Source: Pseudoalteromonas denitrificans DSM 6059 (GTDB taxonomy: Bacteria > Pseudomonadota > Gammaproteobacteria > Enterobacterales > Alteromonadaceae). From it: 64,000 bases of DNA. This document shows positions 35,160-44,472 of this stretch, piece by piece. Under the pieces are notes generated by a model. That model did not search any database. It was given only the letters and a program-made list of their open reading frames with translations, and was not told where the DNA came from. The DNA lies in NCBI RefSeq assembly GCF_900112265.1, contig NZ_FOLO01000003.1:1-64000 (forward strand), given 5' to 3'. The translations under genes and the position numbers were made by a program. Numbering within the stretch: position 1 is the first letter of the stretch; each line of letters begins with the position of its first letter.

Positions 35160-36153
35160 TGCTTAACTCCTGAACACTCAGAGAGTTAAAAAAGCCTAAA
35201 TCTTGTGCCTTTTTATTTTCTAATTTTGCATGAATTTGAGACAAAATAGATAAAGCAATAGATTCTGGAAGTTCACCACCTAAATCTAAACCAATAGGGT
35301 TAGCTAATTGATTTTTGAATACATTTGAAGTGATATTTGCTTGTTTAAATACTTTTTCAGTTCTATGTTTTGGACCTAACAAACCGACGTATTTTGCACC
35401 TGAGTTGCTAGCCAATATTAAAGCTTTAGCGTCAAATTCAATATTGTGATGCATTATTACGATGGCATCCGCATGGAGGATAGCGTGATGTGAATCTAGT
35501 TTTTCGTAATTATCATAGATAATTTGATGTGCTTTTTTAAAATATGCGGCTCTTGCATAACCTGCTCTGCAGTCAATTATTGAAATATGCCAGCCTAAAG
35601 TTGCTGCGATTTTAACTAATGGCTGTGCGTCTACTCCGCAACCAAAGACCACTAATGCAGGCGCTGGTGATATAGGAAGGTTTAAAATATTTTGTTTTTG
35701 TTCAGTTTTTTTTGATATTAATTTTAAAACATCATTTTTTGGATCTTCTAAATTAATGACATATGTTGAAGGTATTCGTTTATCTAGTAAATGTTTAAGT
35801 TCATGAAGTGCTAAATAATTATTGTTTTGATTAATGGGCTGTAATAGCACTTTGACTAAACCACCACAGCCAATACCCAGCTGCCATGCTATATCTGCAT
35901 CATCTTGCATGTCATAACACACCGAGATATTGCGGTTCGTATTTATGCACCTTTGAGCTTGGCGCATTAAATCAGACTCTAGGCATCCACCACTTAATAA
36001 GCCAAAGCTTTTTCCTATGCTATTAAAAAGCATCATGGCACCTGCTTTTCTATAAGCGGAGCCTTTTGTTTCAACGATTGTTGCTAAGACCCAATGACAA
36101 TCATCTTTTTGCTCAAACCAAGTATTTAATAAAGGTGCTAACCGATTACTCAT
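35149..36153 (-). CDS. XdhC-family molybdenum cofactor chaperone
   Basis: 334 residues. The N-terminal XdhC/CoxI domain has TIVETKGSAYRKAGAMMLFN and LLSGGCLESDLMRQAQ, and the C-terminal Rossmann domain has ALVVFGCGVDAQPLVKIA and KYVGLLGPKHRT. XdhC proteins bind finished molybdenum cofactor, help with its sulfuration and deliver it to the hydroxylase. It is the first gene of the four-gene operon (xdhC-like, mocA-like, 2Fe-2S subunit, large subunit), all overlapping. Confidence 0.9.
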   Translation of the reverse strand: MSNRLAPLLNTWFEQKDDCHWVLATIVETKGSAYRKAGAMMLFNSIGKSFGLLSGGCLESDLMRQAQRCINTNRNISVCYDMQDDADIAWQLGIGCGGLVKVLLQPINQNNNYLALHELKHLLDKRIPSTYVINLEDPKNDVLKLISKKTEQKQNILNLPISPAPALVVFGCGVDAQPLVKIAATLGWHISIIDCRAGYARAAYFKKAHQIIYDNYEKLDSHHAILHADAIVIMHHNIEFDAKALILASNSGAKYVGLLGPKHRTEKVFKQANITSNVFKNQLANPIGLDLGGELPESIALSILSQIHAKLENKKAQDLGFFNSLSVQELSSVI

Positions 36154-36245
36154 TTATTATTATTCTATCTATAATCATGTGATTAGATAATAAGATAGTA
36201 AATAAAGCGACTAAATAAAATATTTTAAATGTAACTAATTAAGAA

Positions 36246-36959
36246 TTATTTGTTTTTTTCACTATGCGATTTATGTAAGTTGTCTTCTAACTGAGATAAA
36301 ACATCTGCAACTTGTTTATCAGAAAATACATTTTCAAAAGTATAAGTTACATTTATGGATGCTAAAATTGTATTTTCAATATTTTGGTGAACTTGGTTTA
36401 ATCGCTCAATTAAATGGTTTGTTTTTTCGTGATTATAATGAGGGCAATAAATAATAAACTGTTCTGAATGCCATTGTGCAATGAGCTGGTTCTCATTCAG
36501 GTTTTGGGTAATTAAATTTAGATATTGGATCAAAGAATGTTCAGCAAGCGACAAGCCTAATTGCTCTTTTATATATTGTAAGCCTTGTATATCAACGAGT
36601 ATTAGAGAAACAGGGTATTCAGATGAATTAGGTAAGTCGGCTAATAACTTTTCAATAACACGTCTATTAGGCAGGTTAGTTAATGGATCAGTTAAAGATA
36701 ACTCTTCACAATAAAGTGAAAGATAGATGCTTTCTTTCCACCTGCGTAAAGAAAAAATAATCGAGCAAATCGATAGTACGATAAAAGTAGGAATAATCTC
36801 ATCAATTTCTAACATTTCGATGCTTCTTGATGTTTGATATAACCATTCAAACAAGTCAATGAAACTAAAAAAGATAAAACTAACTATCACTATGATAGAG
36901 ATGAAATATAAATCTTTTACCGTTCTTTTTCTTATATGATCTTTTATTTTCTCAGGCAA
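36246..36959 (-). CDS. Membrane GGDEF-domain protein with a degenerate active site
   Basis: 237 residues from a TTG start, chosen because a strong AGGAGGT site lies five bases before it. Two membrane helices (about 15-33 and 48-65) precede a GGDEF-type domain that begins with LTDPLTNLPNRRVIEKLL. Where GGDEF should be, the sequence reads HSEQF within QWHSEQFIIYC, so cyclase activity is unlikely. The RxxD inhibitory site is not evident. It may be a c-di-GMP or GTP sensor or a partner of another cyclase. It stands alone between the xdhC operon and dnaJ. Confidence 0.8.
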   Translation of the reverse strand: MPEKIKDHIRKRTVKDLYFISIIVIVSFIFFSFIDLFEWLYQTSRSIEMLEIDEIIPTFIVLSICSIIFSLRRWKESIYLSLYCEELSLTDPLTNLPNRRVIEKLLADLPNSSEYPVSLILVDIQGLQYIKEQLGLSLAEHSLIQYLNLITQNLNENQLIAQWHSEQFIIYCPHYNHEKTNHLIERLNQVHQNIENTILASINVTYTFENVFSDKQVADVLSQLEDNLHKSHSEKNK

Positions 36960-37134
36960 GTGTACCTCCTTTATTTACTTATACCAATTATTCATTAATT
37001 TAGTTCAGTTTAAAAGCATATTTAATGCTTTTTTGTTAAAAACAGGTACAAATAAATGCATACTAATAATTAAGTTTATAAAATACTAATATTTGAATAT
37101 AAAAGGATGTGAGATGTTTTTTATAAAGAAGAGA

Positions 37135-37167
37135 ATACAGCCAGTTTATAAATTAAACTGACTGTAT
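37135..37167 (-). terminator. Inverted repeat 3' of dnaJ, probable terminator
   Basis: Arms atacagccagttt and aaactgactgtat pair in all but one position and close a seven-base AT loop, starting 17 bases after the dnaJ stop. The T run after it on the minus strand is weak, so it may act mainly as a 3'-end stabiliser. Confidence 0.6.
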
Positions 37168-37183
37168 TATTGTATTGAGAAGT

Positions 37184-38311
37184 CTATTTAGTTAAGTCAT
37201 CAAAAAACTTTTTAACACCATCAAAGAAACCTTGTTCTTTAGGGCGGTTTTTCGAATTATTGTCACTCATACTCGTTTCAAACTCTTGAAGTAATTCTTT
37301 TTGACGTTCATTTAATTTAACTGGCGTTTCAATAACAACTTTACAAATTAAATCACCAATTGAGCCACTGCGTACAGATTTAACACCTTTACCACGCATT
37401 CTGAACATTTTGTCAGTTTGGCACTCTGCTGGAATTTTTAATTTAGCGCGACCATCTAGTGTAGGCACTTCAATACCACCACCTAATGCAGCCGTAGTAA
37501 AACCAATTGGTACTTCACAATATAAATTATTGCCATCACGTGTAAATATAGCATGGTCGCGTACAGCTACTTGAACATATAAATCACCTGCTGGTGCACC
37601 ATGAACGCCTGCTTCACCTTCACCTGATAACCTAATACGATCGCCTGTATCAACACCAGCCGGAATTTTAACTGATAAAGTTTTATTCTTTTCAACACGA
37701 CCTTGTCCATGACATTTATTACATGGATCTGAAATGATCTTACCTTGACCACTACAAGTTGGACAAGTTTGTTGTACAGCAAAAAAGCCCTGACGCATTT
37801 GCACTTGGCCTGCACCATGACACGTCGTACACGTTTTAGGTTTTGAACCTTTTTTTGCACCGCTGCCATCACATGGATCACAACCCACCCAAGTGGGTAC
37901 TTTTATTTCAACTTCTTTACCACGAACAGCTTCTTCTAAGCTTAATTCCATGTTGTAACGTAAATCGGCACCACGCTGTTGGCGTGATTGACGTCGACCG
38001 CCACCTCCGCCAAATATATCACCAAATACATCACCAAAAATGTCACCGAAGTCACCCTGACCGCCACCATGACCGCCACCACCCTGTTCAAAGGCTGCAT
38101 GTCCGTATTGGTCATAAGTCTGGCGTTTTTGACTGTCGTTAAGGATTTCGTAGGCATCCTTAACTTCTTTAAATTTTGCTTCTAGCGCTTTATCACCCGC
38201 AGTACGGTCTGGGTGGTATTTCATTGCTAGCTTTTTGTATGCTTTTTTGATGTCTCTTTCACTGGCATCTTTGGCAATACCCAGGACTTCGTAACAATCG
38301 CGTTTAGACAT
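37184..38311 (-). CDS. dnaJ: Chaperone protein DnaJ (Hsp40)
   Basis: 375 residues, full length. The J domain has HPD at residues 33-35 (KYHPDRTAG), followed by a Gly/Phe-rich linker ([15 protein letters not shown]). Four zinc-binding CxxCxGxG repeats follow: [24 protein letters not shown] and CNKCHGQG. The C-terminal substrate-binding domain is complete. DnaJ delivers unfolded proteins to DnaK and stimulates its ATPase. It lies 145 bases downstream of dnaK with a hairpin between them. Confidence 0.97.
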   Translation of the reverse strand: MSKRDCYEVLGIAKDASERDIKKAYKKLAMKYHPDRTAGDKALEAKFKEVKDAYEILNDSQKRQTYDQYGHAAFEQGGGGHGGGQGDFGDIFGDVFGDIFGGGGGRRQSRQQRGADLRYNMELSLEEAVRGKEVEIKVPTWVGCDPCDGSGAKKGSKPKTCTTCHGAGQVQMRQGFFAVQQTCPTCSGQGKIISDPCNKCHGQGRVEKNKTLSVKIPAGVDTGDRIRLSGEGEAGVHGAPAGDLYVQVAVRDHAIFTRDGNNLYCEVPIGFTTAALGGGIEVPTLDGRAKLKIPAECQTDKMFRMRGKGVKSVRSGSIGDLICKVVIETPVKLNERQKELLQEFETSMSDNNSKNRPKEQGFFDGVKKFFDDLTK

Positions 38312-38391
38312 AATTTTCTCTGTATCAATTTAACTCGAATTAATTGGCAATTAATTTCATTTTTAAAATAATAATTGCGAATTAATACAAA

Positions 38392-38424
38392 GGGCGCATC
38401 AAGTTTTTCTACTTGTGCGCCCTA
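38392..38424 (-). terminator. dnaK-dnaJ intergenic hairpin (partial terminator or attenuator)
   Basis: Read on the minus strand, gggcgcacaagt and acttgatgcgccc form a long stem with one bulge and the loop agaaaa, followed by TTTGTATT. It lies about 33 bases after the dnaK stop. Such a structure could lower dnaJ expression relative to dnaK while still allowing readthrough. Confidence 0.7.
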
Positions 38425-38456
38425 AATAACTCTTTAATATAATTACACTTTAAAAG

Positions 38457-40379
38457 TTATTTATTATCTTCTTTTACTTCTTCAAACTCAGCATCAACAA
38501 CATCTTCGTCTTGCTTCGCTTCAGGTTCAGCTTGTTCAGCACCTGGCTGTTGCTCTGCTTGTTGTTTCGCTTGAGCAATTTCCATTAGTTTTTGAGATTT
38601 TTCCATTAATGCTTGTGTTTTTGCATCAATTTCAGCTTTATCTTCACCTTTGCTTGCTGTTTCTAGTTCAGCTAGTGCAGCTTCAATCGCTTCTTTGTCT
38701 TCGCTTGGTAATGCTTCGCCTGCTTCTTCGATTTGTTTCTTAGTACCGTGAACCATCGCATCTGCCTGGTTACGTGCAGCCGCTAATTCTTCAAAAGCTT
38801 TATCAGCTTCAGCATTTGCTTCTGCATCACGTACCATAGCTTCAACTTCTTCATCTGAAAGACCAGAAGATGCTTGGATAGTGATTTTTTGTTCAGTACC
38901 AGTATCTTTATCTTTTGCAGATACATGTAGGATACCATCAGCATCAACATCAAATGTTACTTCGATTTGTGGTGTACCACGTTGTGCTGCACGAATACCT
39001 TCAAGGTTAAACTGACCTAAAGATTTATTATCAGAAGAACGTTTACGCTCACCTTGTAGTACGTGAATTGTTACTGCTGATTGGTTATCTTCTGCCGTTG
39101 AGAAAGTTTGTGACTTTTTCGTAGGGATAGTTGTATTTTTCTCGATTAATGTAGTCATCATCTGACCCATAGTTTCGATACCTAGAGAAAGCGGGCTAAC
39201 ATCTAGTAATAATACGTCTTTAACATCACCAGCTAAAACACCAGCCTGTATTGCTGCACCCATAGCTACGGCTTCATCAGGGTTCACATCTTTACGTGAT
39301 TCTTGACCAAAGAAGTCTGCAACTTCTTTTTGAACCATAGGCATACGTGTTTGACCACCTACTAAGATAACATCATGAATGTCACTTACAGATAAGTCAG
39401 CATCAGAAAGTGCTTGCTTAAGTGGCGCTAAAGATTGCGCTACTAAATCTTCAACAAGAGACTCTAATTTAGCACGAGTGATCTTAACATTCATATGTTT
39501 AGGACCAGTCGCATCAGCCGTTACGTAAGGTAAGTTAACGTCTGTTTGTTGTGCAGATGATAATTCAATCTTGGCTTTTTCAGCAGCTTCTTTTACACGT
39601 TGCATAGCAAGCGGATCAGTCTTAAGGTCTATACCTTGTTCTTTTTTGAACTCTTCTACTAAGTAATTGATTACGCGGTTATCAAAATCTTCACCACCTA
39701 AATGTGTATCACCATTAGTCGCAAGTACTTCAAAAGTATGTTCGCCTTCAACTTCATCGATTTCGATGATTGAAATATCAAATGTACCACCACCTAAGTC
39801 GTATACAGCAACAACGTGGTCGCCTTTTTTCTTGTCCATACCGTAAGCGAGTGCAGCAGCAGTTGGCTCATTGATGATACGTTTTACTTCAAGACCCGCA
39901 ATACGACCCGCATCTTTAGTTGCTTGACGCTGTGAATCGTTAAAATAAGCAGGTACTGTGATTACTGCACCAGTTACTTCTTCACCTAGGTAATCTTCAG
40001 CTGTTTTCTTCATTTTTTTCAAAATTTCAGCAGAAATTTGTGGTGCAGCTAATTTCTCATCTTTTGCTTGTACCCATGCATCACCGTTATCTGCTTCAAC
40101 AATTTTAAAAGGCATGATGTCGATATCGCGTTGTACTTCTTTATCTTTAAAACGACGACCAATAAGACGCTTGATTGCAAATAATGTATTTGTAGGGTTT
40201 GTAACAGCTTGGCGCTTAGCAGGTTGACCTACTAGAATCTCACCTTCATCAGCGTATGCAATGATTGATGGTGTTGTACGATCGCCTTCAGCATTTTCAA
40301 TAACGCGTGGTACACCGCCGTCCAGTACTGCAACACAAGAGTTTGTAGTACCTAAATCGATTCCGATAATCTTACCCAT
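38457..40379 (-). CDS. dnaK: Chaperone protein DnaK (Hsp70)
   Basis: 640 residues from the ATG at 40379. The longer frame begins at a TTG five codons earlier, but GGAG lies nine bases before the ATG and [14 protein letters not shown] is the standard DnaK start. Other landmarks are [14 protein letters not shown], the linker region [18 protein letters not shown] and an acidic C-terminal tail ending EEVKEDNK. It is the ATP-dependent Hsp70 that works with DnaJ and GrpE. grpE is not in the neighbouring sequence. The gene is highly conserved and shows no damage. Confidence 0.98.
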   Translation of the reverse strand: MGKIIGIDLGTTNSCVAVLDGGVPRVIENAEGDRTTPSIIAYADEGEILVGQPAKRQAVTNPTNTLFAIKRLIGRRFKDKEVQRDIDIMPFKIVEADNGDAWVQAKDEKLAAPQISAEILKKMKKTAEDYLGEEVTGAVITVPAYFNDSQRQATKDAGRIAGLEVKRIINEPTAAALAYGMDKKKGDHVVAVYDLGGGTFDISIIEIDEVEGEHTFEVLATNGDTHLGGEDFDNRVINYLVEEFKKEQGIDLKTDPLAMQRVKEAAEKAKIELSSAQQTDVNLPYVTADATGPKHMNVKITRAKLESLVEDLVAQSLAPLKQALSDADLSVSDIHDVILVGGQTRMPMVQKEVADFFGQESRKDVNPDEAVAMGAAIQAGVLAGDVKDVLLLDVSPLSLGIETMGQMMTTLIEKNTTIPTKKSQTFSTAEDNQSAVTIHVLQGERKRSSDNKSLGQFNLEGIRAAQRGTPQIEVTFDVDADGILHVSAKDKDTGTEQKITIQASSGLSDEEVEAMVRDAEANAEADKAFEELAAARNQADAMVHGTKKQIEEAGEALPSEDKEAIEAALAELETASKGEDKAEIDAKTQALMEKSQKLMEIAQAKQQAEQQPGAEQAEPEAKQDEDVVDAEFEEVKEDNK

Positions 40380-40731
40380 GAAACTTTTCTCCAACTTCTA
40401 AAATTCTGTAATATTTTGTAAATACTTGCTCGATGAATAGTTAATAAGGGTGGGTTAATGTAAATTCAACAGCAAACTTAAATTTTTTTTAAACTTTTTG
40501 AATTTTTTTTGGAAAATTGATTTTTAAGTCTGAAAATAGGGTCGAAATTCAGTCATTGGTTGGGTTTATAGCCATGATATCTATCTTTTATAATTCATTT
40601 ATTTTTTATATTGGAGTTGAGTGTTCAAGCATACATAGGTTTTATTGAATTTACTCTCCTATTATTTTGTTATGTCGAGTATATTTGAACAAGCTAAACT
40701 ATCTTTATCAGTTTAGCTTCAAAAAAATATT
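40380..40731. promoter_or_regulatory. dnaK upstream region
   Basis: About 350 AT-rich bases between the chemoreceptor gene and dnaK with no gene. On the minus strand gttgaa and caccct, at about 40446-40470, resemble a sigma-32 -35/-10 pair (CTTGAA, CCCCAT) with a spacer about one base shorter than ideal, 67-90 bases before the dnaK start. A heat-shock promoter is expected for this gene; the exact site is uncertain. Confidence 0.4.
40691..40719 (-). terminator. Hairpin 3' of the chemoreceptor gene
   Basis: Perfect ten-base arms aagctaaact and agtttagctt with a nine-base loop, 13 bases after the chemoreceptor stop. A T run lies before the stem on the minus strand rather than after it, so termination is not certain. 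Confidence 0.55.
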
Positions 40732-42288
40732 TTATGTAAACTGCTTAACTAAATTATGTTGATCGTATAATTGCTCTTGCAAAGCTTCACTCAACTTTTG
40801 AGATTCAAACCCGTGATTTTGGCTTTCTTTTGCAAGTTCACTGATACTATCAATATTCCCTTTTACTTGTTCAGCGACAACAGATTGTTCTTCTATAGCT
40901 GATGCGATTGTATGATTAAGATCTGCTAGTTGAGAAACCGAATTATCAATATTATCTAGTACAGTGTTATTTTCTTGTGTTAAAAGTACACCGTTAGTAG
41001 TCATTTCAATCCCCTTTTTCATCGCGATTTGTGCATTTTGAGACTCATTTTGTAATTCATTTAATAAACTACTTATCTCTTCTGTAGATTGTTGTGTTCT
41101 CATTGCAAGTGCTCTGACTTCTTCTGCAACAACTGCAAATCCACGACCTTGTTCACCTGCTCTTGCAGCTTCAATGGCTGCATTTAAAGCGAGTAAATTT
41201 GTTTGGTCAGCAATGGCACTTATTTCATTTAATATTGTTTCTATTGAGCGACTTCCCTTTACGAGTCTTTGTATGACAGAGTCAATGTGGGTGAGTTGTG
41301 TTGAAAGCCGGTCTATAAAATGAATTGTTTTATTAACTGATACTTTCCCATTCTTCGTATTTTTTTTACAGCCAGTTGCAACTTCAGCAGCTTGTGCCAC
41401 CGAAGATGCTAATTCTTGAATTGTTGCTGTAAATTGATGTATCGCAGTTGCAATATCGCTAACTTCATCACTTTGTTTATTTAATAAGTTAGCAACTTGT
41501 AACCCGCTATCAGATGAACTCTGCGCATTGATACTCACTTTATTTGATACATCGGAGACTCGCCCAACTACCGCCCTTAATTTCGCTTTTTTCATTTCAA
41601 GAGCCAAATTGATCTGCCCTAATAAGTCGTTAGTGCCAGAATACAAAAAAGACATTAAGTTGTTGCTATAAATATTGTTGGCTTTTTTTACAATCAACAA
41701 ATAACGATTGCGCCATATTGAAAATAAGATACAAACACACAGCATTAATATCATCATAGCTAAGTTTATAGGATGAAAATGAGATAAATAAACTGAAACA
41801 CTACTCATTATAAATGAAATAACTAGGGCAACTTGCAGATATAGGGTGTGATCTATTGGTGAATTTAATGCTTTTGATTTTTCATTATTGTTTATTTTTT
41901 TATAATGTTTAGCTGCGCGCTTAATTACTTTTTGATTTGGTTTTGTTCGCACAGATTGATATTCAAATATTGCACCTTTATCGTCTGTGATAGGTGTCAC
42001 AAATGCATTTACCCAGTAATAATCTCCTTGTTTGGTTTTGTTTTTAACAGGGCCCATCCAAGACTTTCCTGCCTTAAGGTTTTGCCATAAATCTTTAAAA
42101 GCAAGTTTGGGCATATCTGTATGGCGTACTAAGTTATGAGGTTTATTTTGCATTTCTTCTAAAGTGTAACCTGCCACTTTGCAAAATATTGCGTTAGCGT
42201 ATGTGATATTACTATTTAAGTCGGTTGTTGATAATAAGATTTCATTATCATGATAAGTAATTTCTTTTGTTAGGGTTAAGTTTTCCAT
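40732..42288 (-). CDS. Methyl-accepting chemotaxis protein with N-terminal PAS domain (Aer-like)
   Basis: 518 residues. The PAS domain covers about residues 10-120 ([17 protein letters not shown] and [10 protein letters not shown] are typical of Aer-type redox sensors). Two close hydrophobic helices follow at about 148-195 with almost no periplasmic loop, then the signalling domain with the highly conserved hairpin tip [20 protein letters not shown] and [20 protein letters not shown]. It should sense an internal redox or energy signal through a bound flavin and drive CheA. No che genes are adjacent. Confidence 0.92.
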   Translation of the reverse strand: MENLTLTKEITYHDNEILLSTTDLNSNITYANAIFCKVAGYTLEEMQNKPHNLVRHTDMPKLAFKDLWQNLKAGKSWMGPVKNKTKQGDYYWVNAFVTPITDDKGAIFEYQSVRTKPNQKVIKRAAKHYKKINNNEKSKALNSPIDHTLYLQVALVISFIMSSVSVYLSHFHPINLAMMILMLCVCILFSIWRNRYLLIVKKANNIYSNNLMSFLYSGTNDLLGQINLALEMKKAKLRAVVGRVSDVSNKVSINAQSSSDSGLQVANLLNKQSDEVSDIATAIHQFTATIQELASSVAQAAEVATGCKKNTKNGKVSVNKTIHFIDRLSTQLTHIDSVIQRLVKGSRSIETILNEISAIADQTNLLALNAAIEAARAGEQGRGFAVVAEEVRALAMRTQQSTEEISSLLNELQNESQNAQIAMKKGIEMTTNGVLLTQENNTVLDNIDNSVSQLADLNHTIASAIEEQSVVAEQVKGNIDSISELAKESQNHGFESQKLSEALQEQLYDQHNLVKQFT

Positions 42289-42380
42289 TTCGAACCTATT
42301 GATTGGTTTTGAACAAATGGAGTGTGCAATGCTTTTTCATTAGTTGCATTGATCTAGCTTAAAATTTCGCTTAATTAAGG

Positions 42381-42848
42381 TTAAATTAACTGTTTTTTTG
42401 TACCAAAAAAAATATCTATTTTGTGTTTAATTAGACCGCATTGTTCAATCCTTTTAGGCATCACCATAACACTATCATCACCAGCAATCACAGCAAGGAT
42501 TAAATTTTTAGCACAATTAAATTCAATAACACGGGCTACAATATCAGCAGAACCAGGGATAGTTGCAACCATAATTAAGAACTCATTTGTATGAACATCT
42601 ATCACTAATTCATGTACTTTTGTTTCAAGCGTCGGCATCATAAGTTCATGTTTAATTGAATAAACAGACTCACCTTTGCTATTTTTTATATTAATTGCAC
42701 CAATCTGCTTTAATATACGTGAGATTTGAGGTTGACTGATATTTTCAAAACCGCGCTCACTCAAATAATAAGCCAGTTCATAATGACTTCGAATTTGCTG
42801 CTCATCGAGCAGCTCTTTAATATTTTGAATAAGCGGGCTTTGTTTCAC
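42381..42848 (-). CDS. argR: Arginine repressor
   Basis: 155 residues, the usual length. The N-terminal winged helix has ISQPQISRILKQIGAINIKNS (DNA recognition helix around SQPQISR), and the C-terminal hexamerisation/arginine-binding domain has VIAGDDSVMVMP, whose GDD aspartates contact arginine. It represses arginine biosynthesis and can activate catabolism. It is 16 bases downstream of the arginase-family gene and likely co-transcribed with it. mdh, a common neighbour in gammaproteobacteria, is absent here. Confidence 0.94.
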   Translation of the reverse strand: MKQSPLIQNIKELLDEQQIRSHYELAYYLSERGFENISQPQISRILKQIGAINIKNSKGESVYSIKHELMMPTLETKVHELVIDVHTNEFLIMVATIPGSADIVARVIEFNCAKNLILAVIAGDDSVMVMPKRIEQCGLIKHKIDIFFGTKKQLI

Positions 42849-42864
42849 GTGTAAGTTCTCTTTA

Positions 42865-43992
42865 TTATTTGTTCATTGCATTAATTAAAAAGGCTGATAT
42901 TTTTGCACCTTCTTTAAGTGTTACTTCAGAACTTGATTGTCCTTTTAAAGAGCTGTCTGTAAATGGGGCAATCTCCATCATATCAGCACCAGTTATTGGA
43001 AATTGTTCACTAAGCGCTTTTAAAATTAATAATGATTCATCAGGCGTCATACCGTCTGGTTCGGGTGTGCCCGTTGCTGAAGCGTATTTATCATCAAGAG
43101 CGTCAATATCAAAACTAACATACAGTTCGTCTACTTCATCTCGTTTTAACTGCGCAATGATGCCATCAACTATTTTTTGTGCCCCCTGCTCTTGAATTTC
43201 ATGGGCCCAATGTTGTTTTATACCAAATGTATTTTCCCAATGTGATTTAGGTTTACCACTTGAGCGTATGCCAATTTGAATTAAATGGCTTGGTTGAGGT
43301 AAATACTCAAGAATATGTGTGCACCAAGAACCAAAACATAAATCTATGCCTAAACGTTCTACTAACAAATCGGTATGCGCATCAAAATGAATAATTGCAG
43401 TGCGTACTCCTCTATCACGTTTTGATTTTAAATATGATTTTGTTAACGGGTAACTTATAGAGTGATCGCCACCAATACCAAATATGCCTTTGTCAGGCAA
43501 ATTTGCATAAAAGCCATCACATATATCTTCTGTGATTGAGAGTGGGCTTACCGGGTAATCTGACTGATTATTTTTATCTTCTTTTTGATATAGTGCTTTT
43601 TGACAATTTTCAATTGTGCCTTCATTTAAATACTTATCATGTAATAAATGTGGAATGATGCGGATATCGCCCATATCAAAAGCTTTTGTTTGCGCTTGCT
43701 GTTCAACCAAAGTAGTACGTAGTAATAGTGGCCCCCAGTTAGCGCCACGTAAAATACCGCCGCCGCAATCTGAGCTAATTCCTAAAATAACAGCCTTATG
43801 CTTTGATGCTGGTAATGCATTTAAGGATGTTTGCCACAAAGCATTTACCTTATCTTGTGCAGTTTCATTATAAAGTTTTTGATGTAAGGCTTCTTTTCTT
43901 TCTTTTGCTGTATTAACCGTAAATACGCCATTACCTGGTGGGCATAGACAGTTTTCTAATTTTGTTTGAAACTCATTCCAGTTGTTGCTCAT
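42865..43992 (-). CDS. Arginase/formimidoylglutamase family ureohydrolase
   Basis: 375 residues with the manganese motifs of the ureohydrolase superfamily: GIGGDHSISYP, HFDAHTDLL and SFDIDALDDKYA, followed by GMTPDES. The N-terminal 100 residues are longer than in arginase and include SSDCGGGILRGANWG. Formimidoylglutamase (HutG-like), agmatinase and arginase share these motifs. Other hut genes are missing, and the downstream partner is argR, so an arginine-related role is plausible, but the substrate cannot be settled by eye. Confidence 0.85.
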   Translation of the reverse strand: MSNNWNEFQTKLENCLCPPGNGVFTVNTAKERKEALHQKLYNETAQDKVNALWQTSLNALPASKHKAVILGISSDCGGGILRGANWGPLLLRTTLVEQQAQTKAFDMGDIRIIPHLLHDKYLNEGTIENCQKALYQKEDKNNQSDYPVSPLSITEDICDGFYANLPDKGIFGIGGDHSISYPLTKSYLKSKRDRGVRTAIIHFDAHTDLLVERLGIDLCFGSWCTHILEYLPQPSHLIQIGIRSSGKPKSHWENTFGIKQHWAHEIQEQGAQKIVDGIIAQLKRDEVDELYVSFDIDALDDKYASATGTPEPDGMTPDESLLILKALSEQFPITGADMMEIAPFTDSSLKGQSSSEVTLKEGAKISAFLINAMNK

Positions 43993-44472
43993 TTAAACCC
44001 CTTACTTTAAAAAATCGATTAGTTATTCAAAAAAGCATCTTTATATTAAATAGCGAAAAATAAACATTGCATGCAATTTTTTGATTAACTTTAATTGAAT
44101 TTTTAATATCTACTTTATTGGCACTTTTATGTTTTATTATAAAACAGACCTTAATTTCAGTACGATAGAATGAAATATTCGTTAAGAATATTAACTAAAA
44201 TCTCAAATTAAGAAGTAACAATAAAAGTAATATTATCTTCTAACTAAACTAATATATTTAAACGAAAGCTGTGTCAACTGGATGCATAGCAGCTTGCATA
44301 AACTGGTTGGCTGTCTATGCAATTTAGTTGCATAAAACTTACGGTAACCCTGAGAAAGTAAAAGTCACATAGTTAAAATTGCTTTGAATAAGCACTTGGA
44401 TTTTGATAAATTGTCAACGCAAATAACATCTCGTTAATTGCTGTTTTTTCGACAATTTTACTAAGGATTTTT
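43993..44472. promoter_or_regulatory. Divergent promoter region between the arginase-family and S41 peptidase genes
   Basis: 480 AT-rich bases with no gene. Notable palindromes are attgcatgcaat at 44066-44077 (75 bases before the arginase start) and tatgcaatttagttgcata at 44316-44334, a perfect seven-base inverted repeat with a five-base centre. The second has the A/T-rich dyad form of ArgR boxes but with TGCAA arms instead of TGAAT. Two further tgcata half sites lie at 44283-44301. Binding by ArgR or another regulator is a guess. Confidence 0.4.

Noticed and set aside
37843-38185. Several long antisense frames inside dnaJ
   Set aside because: dnaJ is unmistakable, and the antisense frames are His/Thr-rich shadows of its Gly-rich linker and J domain.
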